In this document: positions 1 through 5,204 of the stretch, piece after piece | Position numbering within the stretch: position 1 is the stretch's first letter | Layout of the letters: every line of letters begins with the position of its first letter | Origin: Flavobacteriaceae bacterium | GTDB taxonomy: Bacteria > Bacteroidota > Bacteroidia > Flavobacteriales > Flavobacteriaceae | DNA length: 5,204 nt | Assembly: GCA_023141985.1 (NCBI GenBank) | Contig: JAGLKH010000417.1 | Span: forward strand, 1-5,204 | Direction of reading: 5' to 3' | Notes under the pieces: model-generated | What the model saw: the letters and a program-made list of their open reading frames with translations, nothing else | What the model was told of the DNA's origin: nothing | Database searches by the model: none | Position numbers and translations under genes: made by a program

Positions 1-240
1 GCAGAGCATCGAGGAATTCTTTTCGATTAAACCTTTATAAACATTGATATAATACTTTTTGTATCGAGGGTAGTAAGTTAATCAAGTTACTGTATCGAGA
101 AATAGCCTTCAATTTTTCTGGTTTAATAATTACTAATAAAAGTTTTATTATTTATAAATGCTTTGCTTTGGCTAGAGTATATTATAGGATAAGTATTAAT
201 TGTCCGTAATTAAAAAAACGCAAAATAATCGACAAAACGC
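1..240. other. Non-coding region upstream of the first gene, possibly with the tail of an upstream gene
   Basis: No convincing gene lies here. The first bases could hold the last codons of a gene that starts before the window. Frame 2 reads QSIEEFFSIKPL and stops at 38-40; frame 1 stops at 28-30 and frame 3 at 45-47, so the sequence cannot decide between them. An imperfect hairpin is visible at 8-27 (ATCGAGGA pairing with TTTTCGAT around the loop ATTC, with two G-T wobbles). It has no T-tract behind it, so it is a poor terminator candidate. Two GTATCGAG motifs at 61-68 and 92-99 are listed separately. The rest is AT-rich with stops in all frames. Confidence 0.6.
61..99 (+). repeat. Pair of direct GTATCGAG motifs
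   Basis: GTATCGAG occurs at 61-68 and again at 92-99, 31 bases apart. A third copy at 1104-1111 forms one arm of the hairpin at 1065-1123. All three lie in non-coding DNA on the same strand. The sequence between the two copies contains a weak inverted repeat (AGTAAGT against AGTTACT, one mismatch). These may be remnants or halves of the same dispersed element as the 1065-1123 hairpin; this is inference from the shared 8-base core and location only. Confidence 0.4.
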
Positions 241-270
241 TTGTTTTTTACGATAAATTACATAAATTTG
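241..270 (+). promoter_or_regulatory. Predicted Bacteroidota promoter for the small secreted protein gene
   Basis: TTG at 241-243 and TAAATTTG at 263-270 are separated by 19 bases. This matches the known Bacteroidota pattern of a -33 TTG and a -7 TAnnTTTG element. Transcription would begin around 275-278, giving a short leader of about 20 bases before the ATG at 297. The leader has no clear Shine-Dalgarno sequence, which is common in this phylum. Confidence 0.65.
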
Positions 271-296
271 CTTAATTAAATCCTTAAATCTTAGAT

Positions 297-749
297 ATGA
301 AAATGAAGATTATATTATTCAGTTTTAGCTTTTTGTTCATGGTAGGTACTAGTTTTGCTCAAAAAAAGAATGTCCCTAAAAGTATTATAAGTGAAAAAGT
401 AGCTATAAGAAAATACCATGATAAAGATGAATTAGATCTGATGCAAAAAGGTCAGTTATTAGTGTTATATATAGAGCGTATAGAAAGTCTTATTAAAACA
501 TTACCTTATATAGCATTTGCTACAAAACCAGGGCCTACAATGTCTACTTTCGGCATTCCAAACAGTAAAGAAAATAGAAAAGTACTAGATGAAGCATTTG
601 AAGCCACTGATGCTTTTCTTGAAACTAATATTGAGTATCAAAGAAAAATGTTACCATACTCTGATAAAAGTAACTTGATAGAAGCTATTTTATTCTATGA
701 AGAGACAATGAAATCACTACATGAATATAGTGATCTCATTAATAATTAA
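297..749 (+). CDS. Small secreted alpha-helical protein, unknown function
   Basis: This gene encodes 150 residues whose function I do not recognise. Residues 1-21 form a clear signal peptide: lysines at 2 and 4, a hydrophobic stretch to about 16, and a likely signal peptidase I cut after TSFA before Q22. There is no lipobox cysteine, so the mature protein of about 129 residues should be soluble in the periplasm or outside the cell. The mature part reads as mainly helical, with candidate helices at about 43-72, 88-120 and 124-147 separated by the Pro/Gly-rich segment KPGPTMSTFGIP (77-88). It has no cysteine, so disulfides do not stabilise it. A second ATG lies at 303, but the ATG at 297 sits well behind the predicted promoter and is preferred. 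The gene stands alone with long non-coding DNA on both sides. I have an impression that similar small proteins occur in other flavobacteria, but this is unverified. Confidence 0.85.
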   Translation: MKMKIILFSFSFLFMVGTSFAQKKNVPKSIISEKVAIRKYHDKDELDLMQKGQLLVLYIERIESLIKTLPYIAFATKPGPTMSTFGIPNSKENRKVLDEAFEATDAFLETNIEYQRKMLPYSDKSNLIEAILFYEETMKSLHEYSDLINN

Positions 750-754
750 GTTTT

Positions 755-777
755 TCTTTATTGCGCTTTGATAAAGA
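755..777 (+). terminator. Possible weak hairpin after the small secreted protein gene
   Basis: TCTTTAT at 755-761 and ATAAAGA at 771-777 form a perfect 7-base inverted repeat around a 9-base loop, starting 5 bases after the stop codon. The stem has only one G-C pair and no T-run follows on the + strand, so this is at best a weak terminator or a 3' end stabiliser. Confidence 0.25.
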
Positions 778-1332
778 TTAAATGATTAGATCCATATTAT
801 AACTAATTACTTTAGACTGAATACTTATAATCTACTTTTTAGTTATGTATGTATAACCTCCTTTTTTTTTTGAAATTTATAGGTACAGATTGAACCAATA
901 ATTGTATCAGATCAGATAATCTTGGCATCTTGCTTTACAAAGGAAACTAAGATATATCATTGATACCAAAAGATATTTTTTATATTGTTTTAAACCTCTC
1001 TTTCTATCCTAACTCTACAAACAATACAATATATTAATCGTTTTGCATTTAGATAAAATTAGTCAGTTCGAGTGAATTTTACGATTAAAAATGAGTAAAA
1101 TTTGTATCGAGAATAGTTTTTTTAGATAAAAAATAAGATCCAAATAAGAATGTTCCCTTAGCTTTTATACATTTTCAAAAAATTACTACCCTCATAATAT
1201 AACTCAAAAATTGCTTATGATTGTGAAATAGGCTAACAAAGAAATATTCAATTAAGTCTATTACATAATGAGAAAGAAAAACATTAATTTATTATGAATT
1301 TTCTTACAGCATAGTGCATTTCATCGAATATA
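778..1332. other. Long non-coding gap with no supported gene
   Basis: I see no gene here on either strand; stops are frequent in all frames and the possible ATG starts lead to only a few codons. Visible structure includes an imperfect inverted repeat GTTAT/ATAAC at about 842-857, the bases CCTCC followed by ten Ts (862-871), a tandem ATCAG pair at about 906-915, and a small palindrome TATCA-T-TGATA at 955-965. The hairpin at 1065-1123 is listed separately. The gap is long for a compact genome, so it could hold a small RNA, a decayed gene or simply dispersed repeats; nothing in the sequence settles this. Confidence 0.55.
1065..1123 (+). repeat. Imperfect hairpin element with GTATCGAG arm and T-tract
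   Basis: AATTTTAC at 1075-1082 pairs with GTAAAATT at 1095-1102 around a 12-base loop. The stem continues outward through three G-U type pairs (1072-1074 with 1103-1105), a bulged A at 1106, and five more pairs (1067-1071 with 1107-1111, the last a wobble). That is about 16 pairs. A run of seven Ts follows at 1117-1123, five bases past the stem. The wobble pairs favour an RNA structure read on the + strand over a DNA-binding palindrome. It could be a terminator-like element or a dispersed intergenic repeat. Its right arm shares GTATCGAG with 61-68 and 92-99. From memory, arms of the type TTCGAGTG and TGTATCGAGAA recur between genes in marine flavobacteria, but I could not check this. Confidence 0.5.
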
Positions 1333-1364
1333 TTTGTATTTTATGGAATTTATTGATATGTTTG
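1333..1364 (+). promoter_or_regulatory. Predicted Bacteroidota promoter for the beta-helix protein gene
   Basis: TTTG at 1333-1336 and TATGTTTG at 1357-1364 are separated by 20 bases, a full match to the Bacteroidota TTTG / TAnnTTTG promoter. Transcription would start near 1370. That leaves about 33 bases of leader before the ATG at 1403, but almost none before the TTG at 1373, which helps decide the start codon. A second TAnnTTTG match, TATATTTG at 1329-1336, overlaps the -33 element; it has no good TTG upstream and is less likely. Confidence 0.65.
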
Positions 1365-1402
1365 GACATTAATTGAAAGAATTTAAAATTGAATTTTTTA
1401 TT

Positions 1403-2704
1403 ATGAAAAACTTTAAAATAATATGGCTGTTTCTTTTAGTAATTGGAACTGTATCTGCACAACAAGAAAAAGGAATAGTAGGCATTAATAATTGGTTAAA
1501 CAATTGGTCGCAATTTATGCCTAATCTAGTTGACTATGATGAAGCTACTCAAATATTATCTGGTAACATAACTGAGGATACCAAATTATATAAGAAATAC
1601 ACCTACATGTTATTAGGAAGTGTTTATGTTGCAAACAGTGCTACGCTTACAATTGAACCTGGAACTGTAATAATTGGAGATTACAAATCAAAAGCATCTC
1701 TTACTATTACTAAAGGTGCTACTATAATTGCTGATGGTGAAGAAACAGATCCGATTGTTTTTACTTCTAACAGAAGTGTAAAAAAGGCAGGTGATTGGGG
1801 TGGTTTGATTATACTTGGCAACGCTCCAAACAATAAATTTGGAGGCGGAGGTTCTGTCTCATCGTTTTATTCAGAACTTAATGCATCTTCATATGCAAAC
1901 ACAAATTATGGTGGCGAAAATCCTAATAGTAACTCTGGTATATTGAGATATGTAAGAATAGAATATGCAGGAAAAAAAATCAAATCAGGAGGTAATTTTA
2001 ATGGTTTATTATTAGCTGGTGTAGGAAACGAAACAATATTAGAAAACATTATGATAAGCTATTCTGCTGGTAATTCGTTTGAAATAATAGGAGGAGAAGT
2101 CAATTTAAATAAAGCGGTTTCTTATAGGTCTAAGAACAATGATTATAAATTTAATCTTGGAACACAAACTCAATTATTTAATTCATTAGCTATTCGATCT
2201 CCTTATATATCTAGTAGTAAAGGTGCAAGATGCTTGCTGGTTGCTTCATATGATAAAAAAGAAGAAGTTGATTTTACTAAGAAGATGACATTAGTAGTTG
2301 CAAAAAATTTGACTCTGGTTAATGATAGTAAGGATTTAGAGTATGATATTAATTTAGGCTTGGTTAAGGAAGCAGTATATGTTGGAGAAAATGCTTCACT
2401 TGATATGAATAGAAGTGTTGTTTCAGGGTTTAATCCAGCAGTAATATTAGAAGATAAAATTCAGGTTAATCAGGAAAATTTAGAAAAAATAAAATTTAGT
2501 AATATGTATTTCAATAATTGTAAAGGAAACATATTTGTAGAAAATAATTCTAATAACGAGGATTTAGAGAATTGGTATGGTAATAGCGCCTTTTTTAATG
2601 TGTACTCTAAAAGTCTTAATTCAGAAACGTTTATTGATTTAACAAATAAAAAGAGACCTGACTATAGGCTACAAATAGATAAAATAATTGCAACGACTGA
2701 TTGA
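1403..2704 (+). CDS. Secreted parallel beta-helix-type protein, divergent member
   Basis: This gene encodes 433 residues from the ATG at 1403. The frame is open from a TTG at 1373, but the ATG gives a textbook signal peptide (KNFK, hydrophobic core to about 15, likely cut after VSA before Q20) and fits the promoter. The mature protein resembles a Bacteroidota family of secreted right-handed beta-helix-like proteins, recognised by ATLTIEPGTVI (80-90), DPIVFTS (116-122), DWGGLIILGNAP (131-142), SGILRYVRIEYAG (178-190), NGLLLAGVG (200-208) and SYSAGNSFEIIGGEVN (219-234). Glycine- and serine-rich loops at 145-180 suit such a fold. As I remember the family, the positions at 222-224 and 245-249 are usually strongly acidic (GDDSFE, DDDFDF types); here they read AGN and KNNDY, so a metal-binding or ligand role may be lost. 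The protein ends at KRPDYRLQIDKIIATTD without a visible T9SS sorting domain, lipobox or anchor. Frames after the stop do not continue the family. Its molecular role is unknown; no TonB-dependent receptor gene, often a neighbour of such proteins, is in the window. Confidence 0.8.
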   Translation: MKNFKIIWLFLLVIGTVSAQQEKGIVGINNWLNNWSQFMPNLVDYDEATQILSGNITEDTKLYKKYTYMLLGSVYVANSATLTIEPGTVIIGDYKSKASLTITKGATIIADGEETDPIVFTSNRSVKKAGDWGGLIILGNAPNNKFGGGGSVSSFYSELNASSYANTNYGGENPNSNSGILRYVRIEYAGKKIKSGGNFNGLLLAGVGNETILENIMISYSAGNSFEIIGGEVNLNKAVSYRSKNNDYKFNLGTQTQLFNSLAIRSPYISSSKGARCLLVASYDKKEEVDFTKKMTLVVAKNLTLVNDSKDLEYDINLGLVKEAVYVGENASLDMNRSVVSGFNPAVILEDKIQVNQENLEKIKFSNMYFNNCKGNIFVENNSNNEDLENWYGNSAFFNVYSKSLNSETFIDLTNKKRPDYRLQIDKIIATTD

Positions 2705-2798
2705 TCTCGATTAAAATTAACAAATGATTAAAAAGTAAAAATCTAATTAATAGTTAAATAAAACCATAGGTCTTTTGTGTTTCCCGGTTTACTCCCTC

Positions 2799-2820
2799 AG
2801 AATTTTGGAAAGTTCTTTTT
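2799..2820 (+). terminator. Probable intrinsic terminator after the beta-helix protein gene
   Basis: AGAATTT (2799-2805) and AAGTTCT (2810-2816) form a 7-pair stem, one pair being a T-G wobble, around the tetraloop TGGA. Four more Ts (2817-2820) follow directly, extending the T-run to five. The layout is that of a rho-independent terminator, about 95 bases after the stop. The stem is AT-rich and so only moderately stable. Confidence 0.4.
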
Positions 2821-2852
2821 GATTAAACAAACAAGTATTATAAGTGATTTTG
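2818..2852 (+). promoter_or_regulatory. Weak promoter candidate for the type B cargo / PorP pair
   Basis: TTTG at 2818-2821 and TGATTTTG at 2845-2852 are 23 bases apart. The second element differs from TAnnTTTG at its second base and the spacing is at the long end. It is the best match I find in the 218-base gap before the ATG at 2923, and would give a leader of about 65 bases. Some other promoter or a regulated one is quite possible. Confidence 0.25.
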
Positions 2853-2922
2853 AATTATAATATTAAGGGTAAGAAAGATAATTGTTTCTAAAAGTTTTAT
2901 TGACTGAAGAAAATAATATCGA

Positions 2923-4359
2923 ATGCGAAACTTTACTATTAATATTATTGTTTTAGTACTTTTATCTTTAACTAAAAATAGTTATGCACAAATAGTTATT
3001 GGTACGCCTAATCTAGGTTTTAGCCAAGCTTGTGCAAGTTCTTCATTTAATACTTATAACGTATCATTTGTATTCTCGCCAGAGTCGGAGTTGAGTTCTA
3101 CTAATCAATTTATAATTGAACTTTCCGATTCAACCGGAGATTTTGCAACCCCTACAACGATTTATACATCAAGCGAGGGAGCCGTTACTGTTTCTCCTGC
3201 AACGCTTAGTTTCTCTATTCCAACTACAATTGCTGGAGAAGCATTTAAGATTAGAATAAAAAGCACCGCTCCTGCAGCTACTAGTTCCAATTCTGTGGCT
3301 TTCGCAGCGTATTATAAAATTCAGGATAGCCCTTTCAGCATTAATAATTTAATTTCGACAGCAATTTATTGTTCTGGCGGAAGTTATTTATTAACAATAG
3401 ATAATCCAGGTTCGGGATTAAACGATTCACCATTAAATTATCCTTCTCTTACCTATAATTGGTTTAGAGAAACAAGTCCATCCACATCAGTTTTTGTTTC
3501 TTCAGGATCGAGTCTATTAGTAAATCAATCTGGAATCTACTTTGTTGAAACAGATTACGGCTCGTGTACTTCTAATTCTTTCTCAAACAGGGTGACAGTA
3601 GGCGAAGCAGATTCTGGAATAGCGACCTCTATCAATTCCAGTTTTGGTAATCCATTTTGTTCGGGAGCAGGTCCAACAACATTAAGCGCAATTAACGGTG
3701 AAAGTTATCAATGGTTTAAAGATGGTACAGAAATATCTGGAGCAACAAACCAAACACACATAACTGATGAATCAGGAACGTTTTCTGTTAATATTAATTT
3801 AGGTAATTGTTCAACAAATGCATCTATAGATCTTCAAAACAATCTATTTACAAGCAGTATCGATGTTTTAGAATTTAATACAATAGAACCAGGAGAAACC
3901 TTACCTGTTACTGTAACAACAACAGCAACAAATCCTGAATACAAGTGGTATTTAAATGAAACTATCATTTCAGGAGCTGTTAGTAATAGCTATGAAGCAA
4001 CTGAGACAGGCAATTACAAAGTTGTCATTACAGAAACTTCGGGGTGTATATCATCGAGCGAAATTCTTTTTGTAATAAACACAACATTTCCAGATGTTAC
4101 AAATATCCCAAATTTAATAAGTCCAAATGGAGACGGTATAAATGACACCTGGATCATCCCTCAAGAATATGTAAGTGGAACAAACACAGAAGTAATATTA
4201 ATAAGCTCTCAAGGAGAAATAGTACTTCAAACTAAGGATTATCTAAATAATTGGCCTGAAAATCAATTGGATTTTAAATACATAAACCCTGTTTACTATT
4301 ATATAATTACAACTCAAAACCAAAAAACAAGAAAAGGTTCGATAACGGTCGTTAAATAA
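2923..4359 (+). CDS. Multidomain surface protein with T9SS type B sorting domain (gliding motility-associated C-terminal domain)
   Basis: This gene encodes a 478-residue exported protein likely delivered to the cell surface by the type IX secretion system. Residues 1-22 are a signal peptide (cut after SYA before Q23). Residues 24-135 form a beta-sandwich-like module (FIIELSDSTGDF at 63-74, FKIRIKSTAPA at 108-118). Three Ig/PKD-like repeats follow, each with a W-containing strand and a late Gly-aromatic strand: about 146-226 (YNWF, GIYFVET), 245-304 (YQWF, GTFSVN) and 312-386 (YKWY, GNYKVVIT). Cysteine pairs C150/C215 and C246/C296 fall at the edges of two repeats and could be disulfides. Residues 395-478 are the type B sorting domain: SPNGDGINDTW (400-410), the GEIVLQT strand (431-437), NW (443-444), YYYIIT (458-463) and KGSITVVK at the very end. 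The usual NRWG motif reads SSQG (428-431) and WDG reads WPE. It is followed after one base by a PorP/SprF gene, its probable export partner. No catalytic domain is seen; adhesion or envelope binding is inference. Confidence 0.9.
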   Translation: MRNFTINIIVLVLLSLTKNSYAQIVIGTPNLGFSQACASSSFNTYNVSFVFSPESELSSTNQFIIELSDSTGDFATPTTIYTSSEGAVTVSPATLSFSIPTTIAGEAFKIRIKSTAPAATSSNSVAFAAYYKIQDSPFSINNLISTAIYCSGGSYLLTIDNPGSGLNDSPLNYPSLTYNWFRETSPSTSVFVSSGSSLLVNQSGIYFVETDYGSCTSNSFSNRVTVGEADSGIATSINSSFGNPFCSGAGPTTLSAINGESYQWFKDGTEISGATNQTHITDESGTFSVNINLGNCSTNASIDLQNNLFTSSIDVLEFNTIEPGETLPVTVTTTATNPEYKWYLNETIISGAVSNSYEATETGNYKVVITETSGCISSSEILFVINTTFPDVTNIPNLISPNGDGINDTWIIPQEYVSGTNTEVILISSQGEIVLQTKDYLNNWPENQLDFKYINPVYYYIITTQNQKTRKGSITVVK

Positions 4360-4360
4360 T

Positions 4361-5204
4361 ATGAAAAAGCATCTATTGTATATAGTTATATGTTTCTGTT
4401 TTGTGCAGCAGTCCCATTCTCAAGAAGATGGGGTTGTTTCGTTTGCTATACCTGTTAGAAATTCTTTAAAGTTTAATAAGTATATCATCAACCCCACCTT
4501 TAGTTTTGTAAGAGAACAAAACAAATATATTAGCTTTTACAATAAAAGACAATGGGTTCAATTTGATGATGCTCCACAAACATACCTATTTAGTTATTCC
4601 GGAAGATTTAGAGAAAACGTAGGTATAGGGGTTGGATTATTCCAACAAGATTACGGTGTATTAACCACTTTTGGGGGTGTTTTAAATTTTGCTTATAATG
4701 TTACTCTTGATAGAGACAGCAATTTGACTTTTGGTATGAATCTGGGATTTTACAAAAGCGGCATTAACGAAGGCAAAGTACTCACCAATTTCCCGGATCC
4801 ATCGTTAGAAAAAATACCTTCAAATTCTTTATTCACAGTAAACCCAGGTATAAACTATGGAACCACTTTTTTCGATTTTGGTGTATCTCTAAACAATCTT
4901 GTTCTATATAATATCAAAGCGTCTGAATTAATTGAAGACAACCCCGAACAAAGTATTCAAGCACATATGATGTACACGGGTTACATAAACAGTCGTGGGT
5001 TTTTTGATAGAAGTAAATTTTCCGGTTTAATCAGGTCAGAATTTAGAAAAACCAAAACCATTGTTTCAGGAATAATGATGCTGAATATCCCTAAAGGCAT
5101 ATGGGCTCAAACAGGATATAACAGCTTATATGGGCTATCAGCTGGAATAGGTTTTAATATTAGTACTCAAATTGCTTTGGAGTATAATTATGAAAAAGCT
5201 ATTG
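4361..5204 (+). CDS. PorP/SprF-family type IX secretion outer membrane protein, 3' end cut off by the window
   Basis: 281 complete codons are visible and the frame is still open at the window edge. Residues 1-20 are a signal peptide (MKKHLLYIVICFCF..., cut likely after SHS before Q21). The mature part shows PorP/SprF hallmarks: YIINPTF (41-47, for the usual NPAY-type motif), KRQWVQFDDAPQTY (62-75), VGIGVGLFQQDYGVLTTFGG (87-106), FDFGVSLNNLVLYN (171-184), and alternating beta-strands such as GIWAQTGYNSLYGLSAGIGFNI (246-267) expected of an outer membrane barrel. SprF of Flavobacterium johnsoniae is required for secretion of the type B cargo SprB, and family members are typically encoded beside type B cargo genes. 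Here the ATG begins one base after the TAA of such a gene (TAATATG), pointing to one operon and possible translational coupling. Its likely role is to export or hold the upstream product at the surface. Family members are usually about 300 residues, so most of a basic-length protein is present; a C-terminal extension cannot be excluded. Confidence 0.9.
   Translation, partial: MKKHLLYIVICFCFVQQSHSQEDGVVSFAIPVRNSLKFNKYIINPTFSFVREQNKYISFYNKRQWVQFDDAPQTYLFSYSGRFRENVGIGVGLFQQDYGVLTTFGGVLNFAYNVTLDRDSNLTFGMNLGFYKSGINEGKVLTNFPDPSLEKIPSNSLFTVNPGINYGTTFFDFGVSLNNLVLYNIKASELIEDNPEQSIQAHMMYTGYINSRGFFDRSKFSGLIRSEFRKTKTIVSGIMMLNIPKGIWAQTGYNSLYGLSAGIGFNISTQIALEYNYEKAI

Noticed and set aside
1..40. C-terminal fragment of an upstream gene
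   Set aside because: All three forward frames stop within 47 bases and none has recognisable family sequence, so no CDS is called.
842..858. Minus-strand gene behind the GGAGGT-like sequence
   Set aside because: No suitable start codon follows at a proper distance and stops come at once in the frames read.
951..965. Small palindrome TATCA-T-TGATA as an operator
   Set aside because: Such short AT-rich palindromes are frequent by chance and it is more than 350 bases from the nearest promoter.
66..1193. Perfect 11-base inverted repeat GAGGGTAGTAA (66-76) / TTACTACCCTC (1183-1193) flanking the first gene, as if bounding a mobile element
   Set aside because: A few 11-base matches are expected by chance in a window of this size, there is no target-site duplication that I can see, and the gene between is not a transposase.
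1373..1402. TTG start at 1373 extending the beta-helix protein by ten residues
   Set aside because: The ATG at 1403 gives a clean signal peptide and a normal distance to the promoter; the extension would begin at the predicted transcript start.
2705..2760. Frameshift that would restore a longer C-terminus of the beta-helix protein
   Set aside because: The other two frames after the stop give only a few Lys/Asn/Ile-rich codons before further stops, with no family-like sequence.

Overview
The window looks like a piece of a chromosome from a marine or aquatic flavobacterium (Bacteroidota, probably family Flavobacteriaceae). The evidence is very AT-rich DNA, promoters of the Bacteroidota type (TTG / TAnnTTTG) in place of E. 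coli-type ones, start codons without a clear Shine-Dalgarno sequence, signal peptides ending in xxA-Q or SHS-Q, and a type IX secretion (T9SS) cargo gene beside a PorP/SprF gene. I cannot name the genus.

Layout: all four genes are on the + strand and all encode exported proteins. Positions 1-296 are non-coding apart from a possible tail of an upstream gene; they hold two GTATCGAG motifs and a good promoter. Positions 297-749 encode a small secreted helical protein of unknown function. Positions 750-1402 are a long non-coding gap with a hairpin repeat at about 1065-1123, a T10 tract and a strong promoter for the next gene. Positions 1403-2704 encode a secreted protein of the parallel beta-helix type; its start is the ATG at 1403, not the upstream TTG at 1373. 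Positions 2705-2922 hold a probable terminator and a weak promoter candidate. Positions 2923-4359 encode a multidomain surface protein ending in a type B T9SS sorting domain (the gliding motility-associated C-terminal domain). One base later, 4361-5204 begins a PorP/SprF-family outer membrane protein that runs off the window.

The last two genes form a functional pair. The first is a surface adhesin-like cargo with a type B sorting domain. The second belongs to the family whose founding member SprF is needed in Flavobacterium johnsoniae for export of the type B cargo SprB. Their one-base spacing suggests co-transcription and coupled translation. The two upstream genes each have their own promoter and show no visible link to this pair.

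I see no CRISPR array, tRNA, rRNA, transposase or phage gene. I found no convincing new system. The points most worth a second look are the cargo/PorP pair with its unusual sorting-domain sequence, the divergent beta-helix protein, and the hairpin element with the GTATCGAG core.
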